Assembly: GCA_023229795.1 (NCBI GenBank)
Contig: JALNYP010000002.1
Span: 52,825-116,824, forward strand
DNA: 64,000 nt
Origin: Syntrophobacterales bacterium
GTDB taxonomy: Bacteria; Desulfobacterota; Desulfobaccia; Desulfobaccales; 0-14-0-80-60-11
Reading direction: 5' to 3'
Part shown: piece after piece, positions 25,222 to 33,611 of the stretch
Layout: each line of letters opens with the position of its first letter
How positions within the stretch are numbered: the first letter of the stretch is position 1
Position numbers and translations under genes: made by a program
The notes under the pieces: generated by a model
Seen by the model: only the letters and a program-made list of their open reading frames with translations
Database searches by the model: none
Told to the model about the DNA's origin: nothing

Positions 25222-25917
25222 TGCCTTTCCCTCCTTAAAGATGGTTGATTGGGATGGCTGGCGACGGCTGTCGATCTTCCTCCCCTTGCCGGACCGGAGC
25301 CAGGACAAAAAGCCAGATGGTCTCCAGATCGACAACGGGAAAATTGACAGCCGGGCCGCCGGTTAGCCCCGCGGGCCCTGAGTGGTGTGAGTGGCTGCGG
25401 GATCACAATAACGGTAGTTGAAAACTGTGTGGATGGCATCACCCCGTTGAAAGGGGTGCGAGGGGGAGGGGAGAACCAGGTCACTGCCAGAGGCAACCCG
25501 GCTATCACCATGGAGAGAACTCCTTGTCTCTTCTTTCGCCCTAGACGCGAGTTTAATAATGTGACTGGAATTTTATACTAGGCATACTTTATGGGGTAAT
25601 GTCCAGTGGTTTTTAATTAAATTAAAATTTTGTGGAAAGCAAGAAGGGCGGTTGCCATTAATAGTTTAAATAATACTTAATATGATTCGATTAGTAATGG
25701 ACTTCTATCATAGATATCAATACTGTAATTGGGGAGACACATCCGGATCCCGGGATAACTCCCCCCACTGCGTCGCCTTCGACGAGCCAGGTGGGGCACA
25801 TTCTTGGCGGTCCGCCGCGGCTCAGACCGCCGCCTCGGGAGAACCCAAAACCCTCAGGCCTTAATCAATTTGCAGAACTATACCTAGAACACTTAGTGAA
25901 CCTGCCTCTGAAAAGAA
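25222..25917. other. Intergenic stretch upstream of the large surface-protein gene
   Basis: About 700 bases up to the displaced tRNA terminator. The first 150 bases are the leader of the surface-protein gene; the middle (25560-25740) is AT-rich and may contain its promoter. Short open frames have no recognisable content. No rRNA or tRNA is seen. Confidence 0.4.
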
Positions 25918-25951
25918 AAGAGGTCGACAATCCATCGATTGTCAACCTCTT
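25918..25951 (-). terminator. Displaced terminator of the tRNA-Pro gene
   Basis: AAGAGGTCGACAAT and ATTGTCAACCTCTT form a 14-base stem with one G-T pair and a 6-base loop. On the minus strand it is followed by TTCTTTTC. It lies directly beyond the left tRNA-Pro 3'-end copy, where the terminator of an uninterrupted tRNA-Pro gene would be. Confidence 0.7.
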
Positions 25952-25969
25952 GTGATTCCTACCTAATTA

Positions 25970-26022
25970 TGGTCGGGACGAGAGGATTTGAACCTCCGAC
26001 CCCCTGAACCTCATTCAGGTGC
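25970..26022 (-). repeat. Left attachment site: copy of the tRNA-Pro 3' part
   Basis: 53 bases identical, except for one base (T at 26011 against C at 41389), to 41348-41400. They cover the CCA end, acceptor 3' strand, T arm, variable region and anticodon arm of tRNA-Pro. The 5' part of the tRNA is missing here, so this is not a tRNA gene. The mismatch turns the GGG anticodon into GAG in this dead copy. Confidence 0.92.
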
Positions 26023-26142
26023 AATATCTTTTTCTTATTCTTCCTGCTTTAAGATAATTCTTGACAATCCCTGTAAAATAAGCATATTATCAGCATAGAC
26101 TTTGTGATGGTTCTTCCATTTCGAGATAATTTATTCTGCATT

Positions 26143-26163
26143 CGTGCACACTATGTGCACACC
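26143..26163. repeat. Left terminal 21-base repeat (putative integrase arm site)
   Basis: A 21-base sequence with core GTGCACACTATGTGCACAC occurs here and, with one base changed, at 41261-41281 in the same orientation, 120 and 66 bases inside the two att repeats. It contains an imperfect TGTGCA/TGCACA symmetry. Position at both ends suggests an integrase or excisionase arm site (inference). Confidence 0.6.
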
Positions 26164-26184
26164 CTCATCAGGGGAGGGAACGTT

Positions 26185-27321
26185 ATGGCAATTCATATTT
26201 TTTGCCCCAAGTGCAAGTCAACCTTCAGCCTGGACGCTAAATCCTGCTCAAAATGCGGGTCTCTCTTTAGCCGGGATAAGAAATATCGGGTGTGCGTTTC
26301 CATCAAGGGAAAGCGGGTTACTCGCGTGGTGGATAACCTGACTATCGCCAGGGAGACAGAAGCGGCCATTAAAGGGGACATGGTGCGGGGAGAGTACGAA
26401 ATTAACCGCGGCATCAAGGAAGCTCCCACCCTTGGCGAAGTATGGGCGAAGTATCTTCCTTGGGCCAAGGAGCATAAGAAAACCTGGGATGATGATTTTT
26501 TGAACTACCGAAAGCACCTTGAACCCAGGTTTGGCAAGAAGTGCATGGATACCATCTCCGGGTTAGATGTGGAACGAATGAAGCTGGAATTAAAAAAAGG
26601 CACCAGTAAACAAGGGAGGCCCTACTCTCAGGCCACTATTAAGCATCAAATTGTTTTGCTAAGCCGGCTTTATAGCTTGGCCCGGCGCTGGGGTATTTAC
26701 AACGGAGAGAATCCGGTTGACCGAGTAGAGAAGCCCCGCCTTGACAATCAGAGGACCGAGTTTTTATCCGACGAGGAAGTAGACCGGCTTTTAAAAACCT
26801 TGGCGACGTGGCCTTGTGGGGAGACTGTCGCATTCGTGAAATTTACGCTCTATACCGGCTTGCGTCGATCAGAAGTTTTCAAACTGACATGGGAAGACGT
26901 AGACTTTTCCCGGAGTATGATCACTTTGAGAGAACCCAAGGGCGGCAAGACGCAGACTATCCCTATCAGCGCCCAGGCACTGGACGTGCTCCGGGGGATA
27001 GAACCCACTTCAACCTATGTGTTCCCCGGGAAGCACGGGGGGCAACGCACCGACTTCAAGGGACCCTGGCGCCGGATACGCAAGGCGGCCGGCCTGCCGG
27101 ACAACTTCCGCTTTCATGGATTGCGACATCATTTCGCCTCTACTTTAGTGAGCAACGGGGTTGACCTCTTCGTGGTTCAGGCTCTTATGACTCACAAGGA
27201 CAGCCGGACAACTCAGAGGTACAGCCATTTGAGCCCTGGCGCCATCCGAGATGCGGCACTAAGAAGTGGCGACTTGCTGACCCCGAAGGGTGAGGCAGCG
27301 AAGGTTATCAATTCTGAATGA
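26185..27321 (+). CDS. int: Tyrosine integrase with N-terminal zinc ribbon
   Basis: 378 residues from ATG 26185 (GGGAGGGAACGTT upstream). The N-terminus has CPKC (Cys7/10) and CSKC (Cys21/24), a zinc ribbon not usual for phage integrases, then an SAM-like core-binding domain (about 80-180) and the catalytic domain. Catalytic residues: Arg227 in YTGLRRSE, Lys252/255 in EPKGGKT, His311-x-x-Arg314 in HGLRHHF, His337 in MTHKDS and nucleophile Tyr346 in TQRYSHL. It should insert the element into tRNA-Pro. It lies beside the left junction, with one terminal 21-base repeat inside its leader. No separate xis is obvious; the 28867 product is the candidate. Confidence 0.94.
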   Translation: MAIHIFCPKCKSTFSLDAKSCSKCGSLFSRDKKYRVCVSIKGKRVTRVVDNLTIARETEAAIKGDMVRGEYEINRGIKEAPTLGEVWAKYLPWAKEHKKTWDDDFLNYRKHLEPRFGKKCMDTISGLDVERMKLELKKGTSKQGRPYSQATIKHQIVLLSRLYSLARRWGIYNGENPVDRVEKPRLDNQRTEFLSDEEVDRLLKTLATWPCGETVAFVKFTLYTGLRRSEVFKLTWEDVDFSRSMITLREPKGGKTQTIPISAQALDVLRGIEPTSTYVFPGKHGGQRTDFKGPWRRIRKAAGLPDNFRFHGLRHHFASTLVSNGVDLFVVQALMTHKDSRTTQRYSHLSPGAIRDAALRSGDLLTPKGEAAKVINSE

Positions 27322-27436
27322 GGATTAGCGGCTATCCGACCCCCTGGAGGTCAGAAAGTAGCGAGGCCGGCCAGGTGAAGCAGCCCCAGGCCGGTCCTAA
27401 CCCCACAACCTATTCGCTAAAGGAGGGAAGGTCACA

Positions 27437-27823
27437 ATGGTTAAGCACTATTTAATGGATTTGGACTATTTTACCAAGATTGGAGTAGCCCCAGTCTACG
27501 CCCTTGAGGGTTGCTCGGGGTTTCCAAACGCCGTCTTGGTTGCCGAGGAAGAGACCTGGAAGAGCATCGAAGATGGCGATCATGTAGCCTACCACGAAGA
27601 TCGGGACGTTATTCATACCGGCTTTATCAGTTTCGCCGGAGACAACATCATCCTGCACAGTTTTTCCCCCGACCTCCCGGATAAGGTTTTGTCACATGAT
27701 GAGATCAAACGATGTGACCGGATTCGCACCGCAGATTTCAGAGATGATGCCCTAAAGCTCCAAACGGCCGAACTCAAAATGTTCCTGAAGAATTTCCTTG
27801 GGGATCTCTGCCCACTTCAATGA
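27437..27823 (+). CDS. Protein of unknown function, 128 aa
   Basis: Starts at ATG 27437 after AAAGGAGGGAAGGTCACA, an excellent ribosome site. Soluble, acidic, no membrane segment. The middle has EDGDHVAYHED and IILHSFSPDLPDKVLS, faintly like the beta-rich end of S24/LexA peptidases, but there is no Ser-Lys pair and no HTH, so I make no functional claim. It follows the integrase by 115 bases and reads with the rest of the element. Confidence 0.6.
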   Translation: MVKHYLMDLDYFTKIGVAPVYALEGCSGFPNAVLVAEEETWKSIEDGDHVAYHEDRDVIHTGFISFAGDNIILHSFSPDLPDKVLSHDEIKRCDRIRTADFRDDALKLQTAELKMFLKNFLGDLCPLQ

Positions 27824-27921
27824 ACTGAAAATTTCCGGGGGATAGGGTAGGCCACCCGAAAAGCGTTTTCCTGGACGCTTTCCCCCGGGATACTACAGGA
27901 CCCGCAGCAGGAGGCGGCAAG

Positions 27922-28608
27922 ATGAAAGATTCCACCCTCGAGTGTCCCCCATTCACCAGAAGACAATTAGACCTACTCGAAAAACTCAAGGCAGAAATTG
28001 AAAAACGAGATGCTCTTCCGGCCTTGGGCCCTGAAGTTCCCAAAATCAACAAGAGGATTGACGAACTTTCCGTTAAAGCCCTTGCGTCCGGTCTTATGAA
28101 GGGACGTCCTGCCGAATCCCGGCGCCCCGGTAAATTCTTACTTGAGTTCAATTCCACCGGCGAATATGCAGAGATTAAGCCAGGATTTGGCGATTTTCAC
28201 CCAGACCTTCCCTCTTGGGCTAAAGACCATTTCATCAGGTGGATTCGGGAGCATAGGGCCGGAATTTGGGGGCCCGACGACCGTAAAATCTTGAGGAAAA
28301 CCAAGATAGTAGGTATTGAAACTGGCATGAAGCGCCCGGTAGATATGACCTTTCTGATAAGGGTCCTGGAGCTTCGGGGTTATGAAGCAAAGGATGATCC
28401 TGACAAGGAGGATGGCCGCATATCTAAGAAGAAGAAAAAACGAACCAGAAAGGAAGACCAGCCCTGGTGGCGGGTCATTGAAAAATTGGTGGAAGAAGGC
28501 TTAGTGAAGAAAGTAAAAACTCCATCAGGCGAGAAAAACCCATCTGTCCAAGCATTCAAGAAGATGCTGAAAAATCGCTATTCTTTTCATCCTTGGGATG
28601 AGACATAA
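27922..28608 (+). CDS. Protein of unknown function, 228 aa, Lys-rich
   Basis: GGAGGCGGCAAG precedes the ATG. A predicted helical N-terminus (TRRQLDLLEKLKAEIEKRDALPALG) resembles small coiled-coil proteins. The middle has WAKDHFIRWIREHRAGIWGPDDRKIL and a highly basic stretch (KKKKKRTRKEDQPWW) that might touch nucleic acid. No enzyme motif is seen. It lies between the integrase side and an AT-rich gap with an inverted repeat, so a regulatory or accessory replication role is possible but unsupported. Confidence 0.6.
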   Translation: MKDSTLECPPFTRRQLDLLEKLKAEIEKRDALPALGPEVPKINKRIDELSVKALASGLMKGRPAESRRPGKFLLEFNSTGEYAEIKPGFGDFHPDLPSWAKDHFIRWIREHRAGIWGPDDRKILRKTKIVGIETGMKRPVDMTFLIRVLELRGYEAKDDPDKEDGRISKKKKKRTRKEDQPWWRVIEKLVEEGLVKKVKTPSGEKNPSVQAFKKMLKNRYSFHPWDET

Positions 28609-28624
28609 TTTAAGTTTTATCACT

Positions 28625-28755
28625 AAGTAACCTTTTTTGCTCTTGTAAGAAAATTCAATAAGTTATCCCTTAAGCATTCTTTTTTGCCCCAATATATTTG
28701 CCTACAAAATCATCTAATAGCGTTAATTAATTAACAATAGCAAGAAAGGTTACTT
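28625..28755. repeat. AT-rich gap with 17-base inverted repeat; candidate origin or control site
   Basis: AAGTAACCTTTTTTGCT at 28625-28641 and AGCAAGAAAGGTTACTT at 28739-28755 are inverted copies with one mismatch, about 97 bases apart. Between them is very AT-rich DNA with the palindrome GTTAATTAATTAAC (28722-28735). The gap of 258 bases has no gene and lies directly before the replication genes, so it could be an origin or the replication operon's control region. Confidence 0.5.
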
Positions 28756-28866
28756 TAAATATACAGGAAATAATAATTGTAACTTGATATTTTGTAATGC
28801 TTTGTTATTGTTTTAGCCAGGGTTGTAAAGACCTTGGCTTTTTTATTTAAATCAAGAGGTGCTGTA

Positions 28867-29040
28867 ATGCAGAATCTTGTCAGAGTATCAAAAGCGGATG
28901 GTTTACCGGTCAAACGGCAAACTTTTTACAAATGGAACCACCTAAAAAAATACCCCGAGATTTTTGTAAAGCTTTCGGGTGCCTTGTTCGTGGACCTTGA
29001 CCGGCTGGAACAGCTTATTGAGAATTCCCGTGCCCGGTAG
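28867..29040 (+). CDS. Small AlpA/excisionase-like DNA-binding protein
   Basis: 57 residues from ATG 28867 (AGAGGTGCTGTA upstream). VSKADGLPVKRQTFYKWNHLKKYPEIFVKLSGALFVDLDRLEQLI is organised like MerR-type helix-turn-helix domains of AlpA regulators and excisionases: a helix pair, then a wing (ALFVDLDRL) and a closing helix. In elements with a tyrosine integrase such a protein commonly directs excision or represses the replication operon. It precedes the replication genes by 36 bases. Family assignment is by pattern only. Confidence 0.6.
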   Translation: MQNLVRVSKADGLPVKRQTFYKWNHLKKYPEIFVKLSGALFVDLDRLEQLIENSRAR

Positions 29041-29075
29041 GGCCGGCCAGAACAGCGAGAGTTAAGGGATGAGTC

Positions 29076-30116
29076 ATGGGACGCTACCGCAAAATTGATC
29101 CCAGAATTCACAATGACGCCAAGTTTAAGGCCCTCTCAGAACGAGGCAAACTACTCTTCCTGACCATCCTCACCCATCCCCACATGACGGCCCTGGGGGC
29201 TATGCGGGCCACGGAAGCCGGCCTTTGTGAGGAAATGGCCCTGGGCGTCTCCCTGAAAAATGCAGACTGCCCGACAGACTGTCCCTCAGACTGGCCCGCA
29301 GGGGTCTTGAAAAGTTACCGAAATGCATTTCAAGGGATCATTGAAAAGGGCCTGATTAAGTTCGATCCTGAAAATGCTTGTCTGGTAATTCCCAAATTTC
29401 TGACATACAACCCCCCGGAATCTCCCTCTGTAGTGGTGGCCTGGAATCAGTCCGGGGACCTTATCCCAGAGTGTCAACTTAGGGATGAACTCATTGAAAA
29501 TACGAGATTATTCCTTAAGGGCTATGCCAAAACTTCCTTCTTGGAAGCCTTCAAATTGGTTCCCAACGGATACTCACAGACTGCCCGGCAGACTGCGCCT
29601 CAGACTGGCCCGCAACAGGAGCAGGAGCAGGAGCAGGAAATTAAAAACCCCCTTACCCCCTTAAAAGGGGGAAACGATGTCGGTGATGAGAAAACCAAAA
29701 AGCGCAGCAAAAGAAAAGCTGATCGGGTTTTGCCTGCCTACTCTTTGGATTTCGAAAAATTCTGGCGGCGCTATCCGAATCGGCGCGGCGGCAAAGAAGC
29801 GGCTTGGGATATCTGGCGGCGGCGGGAGAAAAATGGGACCTTGCCACCTTTCCCCGAGTTGATAGCTGCCCTTGATAAATTGGTCAAAGACCCCGAATGG
29901 ATGAAGGAAGAGGGGCGGTTTGTTCCGATGGTCACCACTTTTTTGAACAAAGGCCGCTGGACCGACGCCGACGCCCTGAAATCCCAGGCTCCCCCACAAA
30001 ACCAGCCTGATCCTAACTGCCCTCACTGCCATGGCCGGGGCACAGTGGACGCCGAGATAGACGGAGCCCAGGGACAGGCAGACTGCCAATGCCGGAGGGG
30101 AAATCATGCCTCATAA
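29076..30116 (+). CDS. Phage-type replication initiation protein
   Basis: 346 residues. The N-terminal domain (RYRKIDPRIHNDAKFKALSE, LLFLTILTHPHMTALGAMRA, IIEKGLIKFD) is the winged-helix start known from phage replisome organisers. A Gln-rich linker (QEQEQEQE) and a Lys-rich segment separate it from FEKFWRRYPNRRGGKEAAWDIWRRR and FVPMVTTFLNKGRW, the loader-contact domain of similar phage proteins. The C-terminus carries CPHCHGRG and CQC, a DnaJ-like zinc knuckle. It likely melts the origin and brings DnaB; the next gene, overlapping by 11 bases, is DnaB. The 16-residue repeat-like PLTPLKGG region reads through a short DNA direct repeat. Confidence 0.78.
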   Translation: MGRYRKIDPRIHNDAKFKALSERGKLLFLTILTHPHMTALGAMRATEAGLCEEMALGVSLKNADCPTDCPSDWPAGVLKSYRNAFQGIIEKGLIKFDPENACLVIPKFLTYNPPESPSVVVAWNQSGDLIPECQLRDELIENTRLFLKGYAKTSFLEAFKLVPNGYSQTARQTAPQTGPQQEQEQEQEIKNPLTPLKGGNDVGDEKTKKRSKRKADRVLPAYSLDFEKFWRRYPNRRGGKEAAWDIWRRREKNGTLPPFPELIAALDKLVKDPEWMKEEGRFVPMVTTFLNKGRWTDADALKSQAPPQNQPDPNCPHCHGRGTVDAEIDGAQGQADCQCRRGNHAS

Positions 30117-31419
30117 ATCGCAAGAGGGATACCAACCTCCCGCCAACCTCGAAGCTGAGCAGTCGGTTCTCGGGGCAATCCTGGTGCGACCCGAGGCCCT
30201 GGATACGGTTTCTGACCTCCTTACCCCCAGTGACTTTTACCGGGAAGCCCATGGCCGCATCTACAAGGCCATGCTGGACCTCTACGGCAAAGGCGAGCCG
30301 GTGGACCTGGTGACGGTCAATGCCTACCTGAAAGAACGGGGCCAGTTGGAAGACGTGGGGGGGCCCGTGTTCCTGGCCGGCCTCAGCGAGCAGGTCGGGT
30401 TTGCCGCCAATGCCGAGTATTACTCCAACCTGGTGCGGGACAAGGCCATTCTCCGGCGTCTCCTTGATGTGTCACAGCAAATCGCCGGGGCGTGTCTGGC
30501 ACCCGTGGAGAGCGTTCCTGACTTGATCAACGAAGCCGAAAGCAAGCTCTTCCAGGTGGCGGTGAACCAGAAAACCCAGGCGCAATCCCTGGCAGACCTG
30601 GTGCCGGTAGAAGAGGCCCGGATTGAAGCACTCCATGACCGGAAGGATAGCATAATCGGGATTCCTACCGGATTTATAGACATTGACCGGTTGACCGCGG
30701 GGTTGCAGGATTCAGATTTGATTATCCTGGCGGCCCGGCCCAGCATTGGCAAGACCGCCCTGGCTCTAAATATCTCCTTCAATGTGGCCAGCCAGGCCAA
30801 GGCCCCGGTAGCTTTCTTCTCCCTGGAAATGTCTAAGGAGCAGCTTGTCCGTCGCCTGATAGGGAGTGCGGGCAAAATTAATGCGGAGCGGTTGAGGACC
30901 GGCAGGATGGATGGCCCGGAATGGGTCAAGTTTAACGAGACCAACCAAATGTTGATGGAGATTCCCATCTTCATTGACGATTCGTCCAGCCCTACCCCTT
31001 TGGAAATTCGGTCTCGGGCCCGGCGTCTTAAGATGCGTCACGGTATCCGACTGATCGTCGTGGACTACCTGCAACTCGCCCAGGACCCCAAGGCCAAGAG
31101 CCGGGAGCAGGAGATTTCCGGGATTTCCCGAGCCCTGAAAGCCCTGGCGAAAGAACTCAATGTGCCGGTGCTGGCCCTGTCCCAGCTCAGCCGGGAGCCC
31201 GAAAAACGGGGCGACAAACGGCCCCAACTGTCGGACCTGCGGGATTCCGGGGCCATAGAGCAAGATGCGGACCTGGTGTTTTTCATATACCGGGACGATC
31301 AGGCTAACCCAGGGATTGCCGAAGTGCGGCTTGCGAAGCAACGGAACGGGCCTACCGGCAAAATCGATTTAACCTATCTGGGCGAGTTTATGCGTTTCGA
31401 GAATTATTTCAGATTTTAG
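30106..31419 (+). CDS. dnaB: Replicative DNA helicase DnaB
   Basis: 437 residues. The N-terminal DnaB domain (PPANLEAEQSVLGAIL, DFYREAHGRIYKAM) is followed by the RecA-like motor: Walker A AARPSIGKTALALN (a Ser instead of the usual Gly in PSxGKT), FFSLEMSKEQLVRRL, Walker B RLIVVDYLQLA, SQLSREPEKRGDKRPQLSDLRDSGAIEQDAD and the arginine-finger box. It unwinds the fork as a hexamer. The chromosome will have its own copy, so this one serves the element. It overlaps the initiator gene, with its own ribosome site GGAGGGGAAATC. Confidence 0.94.
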   Translation: MPHKSQEGYQPPANLEAEQSVLGAILVRPEALDTVSDLLTPSDFYREAHGRIYKAMLDLYGKGEPVDLVTVNAYLKERGQLEDVGGPVFLAGLSEQVGFAANAEYYSNLVRDKAILRRLLDVSQQIAGACLAPVESVPDLINEAESKLFQVAVNQKTQAQSLADLVPVEEARIEALHDRKDSIIGIPTGFIDIDRLTAGLQDSDLIILAARPSIGKTALALNISFNVASQAKAPVAFFSLEMSKEQLVRRLIGSAGKINAERLRTGRMDGPEWVKFNETNQMLMEIPIFIDDSSSPTPLEIRSRARRLKMRHGIRLIVVDYLQLAQDPKAKSREQEISGISRALKALAKELNVPVLALSQLSREPEKRGDKRPQLSDLRDSGAIEQDADLVFFIYRDDQANPGIAEVRLAKQRNGPTGKIDLTYLGEFMRFENYFRF

Positions 31420-31429
31420 GGGGCCGGAG

Positions 31430-31699
31430 ATGATCACTCTCAGAGCTAATAGTCAGACACACCTTTACCCGACAAGCGAGCTTCCGGGCCCCGTTCTGAA
31501 TCAAATTAAGTCTCGGCTGACCTTTGACAACCCCCGGTATCTTGAGAACGAGCGGCGGCAGTTCAGTAATTGGGATGTTCCCAGGGAAATCAAAGGCTAT
31601 CGGGTTGAAGGTGACAGCCTGATCACGCCCTGGGGCTTCACCCGGCAACTGGTGGGCATTCTTCACCGGGCGGGGGTGGGGGCAGGGGTACAGCATTGA
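31430..31699 (+). CDS. Orphan N-terminal domain of an SF2-type phage helicase
   Basis: 89 residues. ITLRANSQTHLYPTSELP, then VLNQIKSRLTFDNPRYLENERR, WDVPREIKGYRVEGDSLI and PWGFTRQLVGILHRAGV follow the pattern of the small N-terminal domain of phage DEAD/DEAH helicases (recalled pattern: substrate-facing domain, then helicase). Here the helicase motor is missing: the frame ends with GAGVQH and the ERCC4 gene begins in the overlapping TTGA. It may be a truncated helicase whose domain was kept as a partner of the neighbouring nuclease, or a decayed gene. Confidence 0.55.
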   Translation: MITLRANSQTHLYPTSELPGPVLNQIKSRLTFDNPRYLENERRQFSNWDVPREIKGYRVEGDSLITPWGFTRQLVGILHRAGVGAGVQH

Positions 31700-32154
31700 A
31701 AGTTCTCGTGGACACCCGGGAGCAGGCCCCTTACGACTTCGACAAATATGGGACGACTGTCGAAGTGGCGCCCCTGGCCGTGGGCGATTACAGTCTGCCA
31801 GGCTTTCAGGACCGGGTGGCCATTGAACGCAAGGCCCTTGATGACCTCATCGGCTGTCTCATGGGAGGCAACCGGGAACGGTTTGGGCGGGAATTGAGCA
31901 AGGGGCGGCATTATGACTTTTTCGCCGTGGTGGTGGAGGCCAGTTTAGAGGACGTGCGCCTAGCCCGCTATCGCTCTGAAATGAAGCCCCACAGCGCCTT
32001 ACAGAGTATCATTAGCTTTATGGTGCGCTACCGGGTGCCCTTCATCTGGTGTGGCAATCGGGCCGGGGCTGAGTATGTCACCTACAGCCTGCTTTCCAAA
32101 TTTCTTAGGGAGATCGAGGAAAGGTACAAGCAGGCCACCAAAGCAAAGGAGTAA
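31696..32154 (+). CDS. ERCC4/XPF-type nuclease
   Basis: 152 residues from TTG 31696, overlapping the previous stop. The nuclease motif is complete: KVLVDTREQAPYDF, then VGDYSLPGFQDRVAIERKALDDL, matching the VxDxREx and GDxxxxERKxxxD core of XPF-family enzymes. ALQSIISFMVRYRVPFIWCG is the closing helix and strand. No helix-hairpin-helix tail is present, so DNA specificity must come from a partner, possibly the helicase N-domain or PC4-like protein on either side. It probably trims branched DNA during replication or recombination of the element. Confidence 0.88.
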   Translation: MKVLVDTREQAPYDFDKYGTTVEVAPLAVGDYSLPGFQDRVAIERKALDDLIGCLMGGNRERFGRELSKGRHYDFFAVVVEASLEDVRLARYRSEMKPHSALQSIISFMVRYRVPFIWCGNRAGAEYVTYSLLSKFLREIEERYKQATKAKE

Positions 32155-32159
32155 TAATC

Positions 32160-32417
32160 ATGAGCAAGCCAGTCTGCACAGTTTCTAAAAATTCTCAGGA
32201 GGTTATCAAGTTTAACCTCGAAGAATTTAAGGGCCACAAGCTGCTCGACGTGCGCGTGCATTGTGGGGATGGGAAGGGCGGCATGGTCCCTACCCGGAAG
32301 GGAATATCAATCCCGATCTCCTTGTGGCCGCAAATCCGTACGGCCTTAAGCAAAATGGAAGAGGCCATTATCGAGGCCGGCTGGCTGGACAAGGCAGACC
32401 TCGAACCTGGGGGATAG
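32160..32417 (+). CDS. PC4-like single-stranded DNA-binding protein
   Basis: 85 residues. IKFNLEEFKGHKLLDVRVH and GGMVPTRKGISIPISLWPQIRTALSKME follow the PC4/YdbC fold (four strands, then a C-terminal helix), known to bind single-stranded DNA as a dimer. It starts 5 bases after the ERCC4 gene, so nuclease and ssDNA binder are likely made together with the helicase and initiator. Small prokaryotic PC4 proteins occur in phages and mobile elements (established); their function here is inferred from the neighbours. Confidence 0.82.
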   Translation: MSKPVCTVSKNSQEVIKFNLEEFKGHKLLDVRVHCGDGKGGMVPTRKGISIPISLWPQIRTALSKMEEAIIEAGWLDKADLEPGG

Positions 32418-32479
32418 ACCCATTAACCGGGCAATGGTGCCCCATCGTTTGGCCTGAAAAGGTCAGGAGGAATAAGGTC

Positions 32480-33553
32480 ATGGCATTTGAAGATTTAGGC
32501 GGCGGCTGGATTCCAAGTTACGGGCTAAGAAGAGGGGGAGGGGGAGGGGGAGGCTTCCGGGCTCCGGCGGGGGATGGCGGAGTTGACCAAGACCAAGTCC
32601 ACTTTGCCCACGAAATGGCCAGCAGAGCAGAGGATTTAGAAAATATAAGGGGTGGATTCAGAGTGCAAGAGGCAAAAATTGGGGCCGGGGCTCATAAGTA
32701 TGCTTCTGATTCTCCTTGGCGGGTGGCTCAATATGACCAGAGTTTGGCAAAAGCCGCGGGGGACATGATGGATACCGCATTTAAATTGCCGCCCGGACCG
32801 GAAAGGGAAGCCACCTTGGCCCATCTTACGACCCAATATGGAAAGCACCTTCCTGAGCACATGGTCGCCCCCCTTACTGCTGCGTCCGGTTTCAGAGAGG
32901 TTCCGGAAAAACCTGGCGAAGGGGCCTATCAAAAGAGCCTGGCTGACGCGGTTAAGGTGCGGACTGGTCAGGAAGCAGAGAGAGGCTTTAAGCTTCACCG
33001 TGCGGACATCGGAAAAGATTTCGACTCCGCCTGGAACGCACAACACGGCACGCCGACGGGGGCAACCGGTTTTGGGCGTGCAACCTACGCTCCGATCACA
33101 GATCCTGGGATTTTGCAGGACCGGGAGCGGGCCAGGGAGATCGCCATAGCTCATGACCCCGAAGCTGGGATGAAGCATTTCCAAGAACGGCAGGAAGCCA
33201 GAAAATGGCTCCAAACTCAGGCGCTCCCTGATAATTTTGATGCGAACGCCTACCTGTCGGCGGTCAGCAGCGACCCCAGGGCGTGGGCGGAACTCATGGA
33301 GAAAGCCTCAGGAGTGCGTCCAGGGCCGGCGGCGGGCACCCAACCGGCGGCATCTACAGACCCCGCCTATAACCGTCTGTCAGGCTTCGTGGGTAATTTC
33401 GGTAAAGGTGCAGTACAGGCAGCCGAAATGTTTAATCGCGGTGTCAGGCAGGTTGTCCCCGGCTCATCTACTTTGATTGACGAGAGAGGACGGGTCAGTC
33501 CTCCATCCTTTAGGGAGTCAGAAAAGCAATCCCCGTGGAGGGTAGGACCATAG
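32480..33553 (+). CDS. Hydrophilic protein of unknown function, 357 aa
   Basis: Start at ATG 32480 because AGGAGG lies nine bases upstream; the open frame extends further up but lacks sense there. A glycine run (about residues 18-25) and a charged, alanine-rich remainder with many short helices are the only visible features. No membrane segment, signal peptide, cysteine cluster or enzyme motif. I see no capsid, portal or tail signature, though the composition would not exclude an internal virion protein. It lies between PC4 and a winged-helix gene. Confidence 0.55.
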   Translation: MAFEDLGGGWIPSYGLRRGGGGGGGFRAPAGDGGVDQDQVHFAHEMASRAEDLENIRGGFRVQEAKIGAGAHKYASDSPWRVAQYDQSLAKAAGDMMDTAFKLPPGPEREATLAHLTTQYGKHLPEHMVAPLTAASGFREVPEKPGEGAYQKSLADAVKVRTGQEAERGFKLHRADIGKDFDSAWNAQHGTPTGATGFGRATYAPITDPGILQDRERAREIAIAHDPEAGMKHFQERQEARKWLQTQALPDNFDANAYLSAVSSDPRAWAELMEKASGVRPGPAAGTQPAASTDPAYNRLSGFVGNFGKGAVQAAEMFNRGVRQVVPGSSTLIDERGRVSPPSFRESEKQSPWRVGP

Positions 33554-33611
33554 CCTACAATCCGGCACAGGCGGGGCATGGCAAGGCGGGCTAAACGAAA
33601 GGAGAGGTGAC

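Noticed and set aside
25970..26022. Second tRNA gene
   Set aside because: Only the 3' two thirds are present, with a changed anticodon; no 5' acceptor strand or D arm can be found.
27437..27823. LexA/S24-like peptidase
   Set aside because: A weak resemblance in one strand region only; no Ser-Lys dyad or helix-turn-helix.
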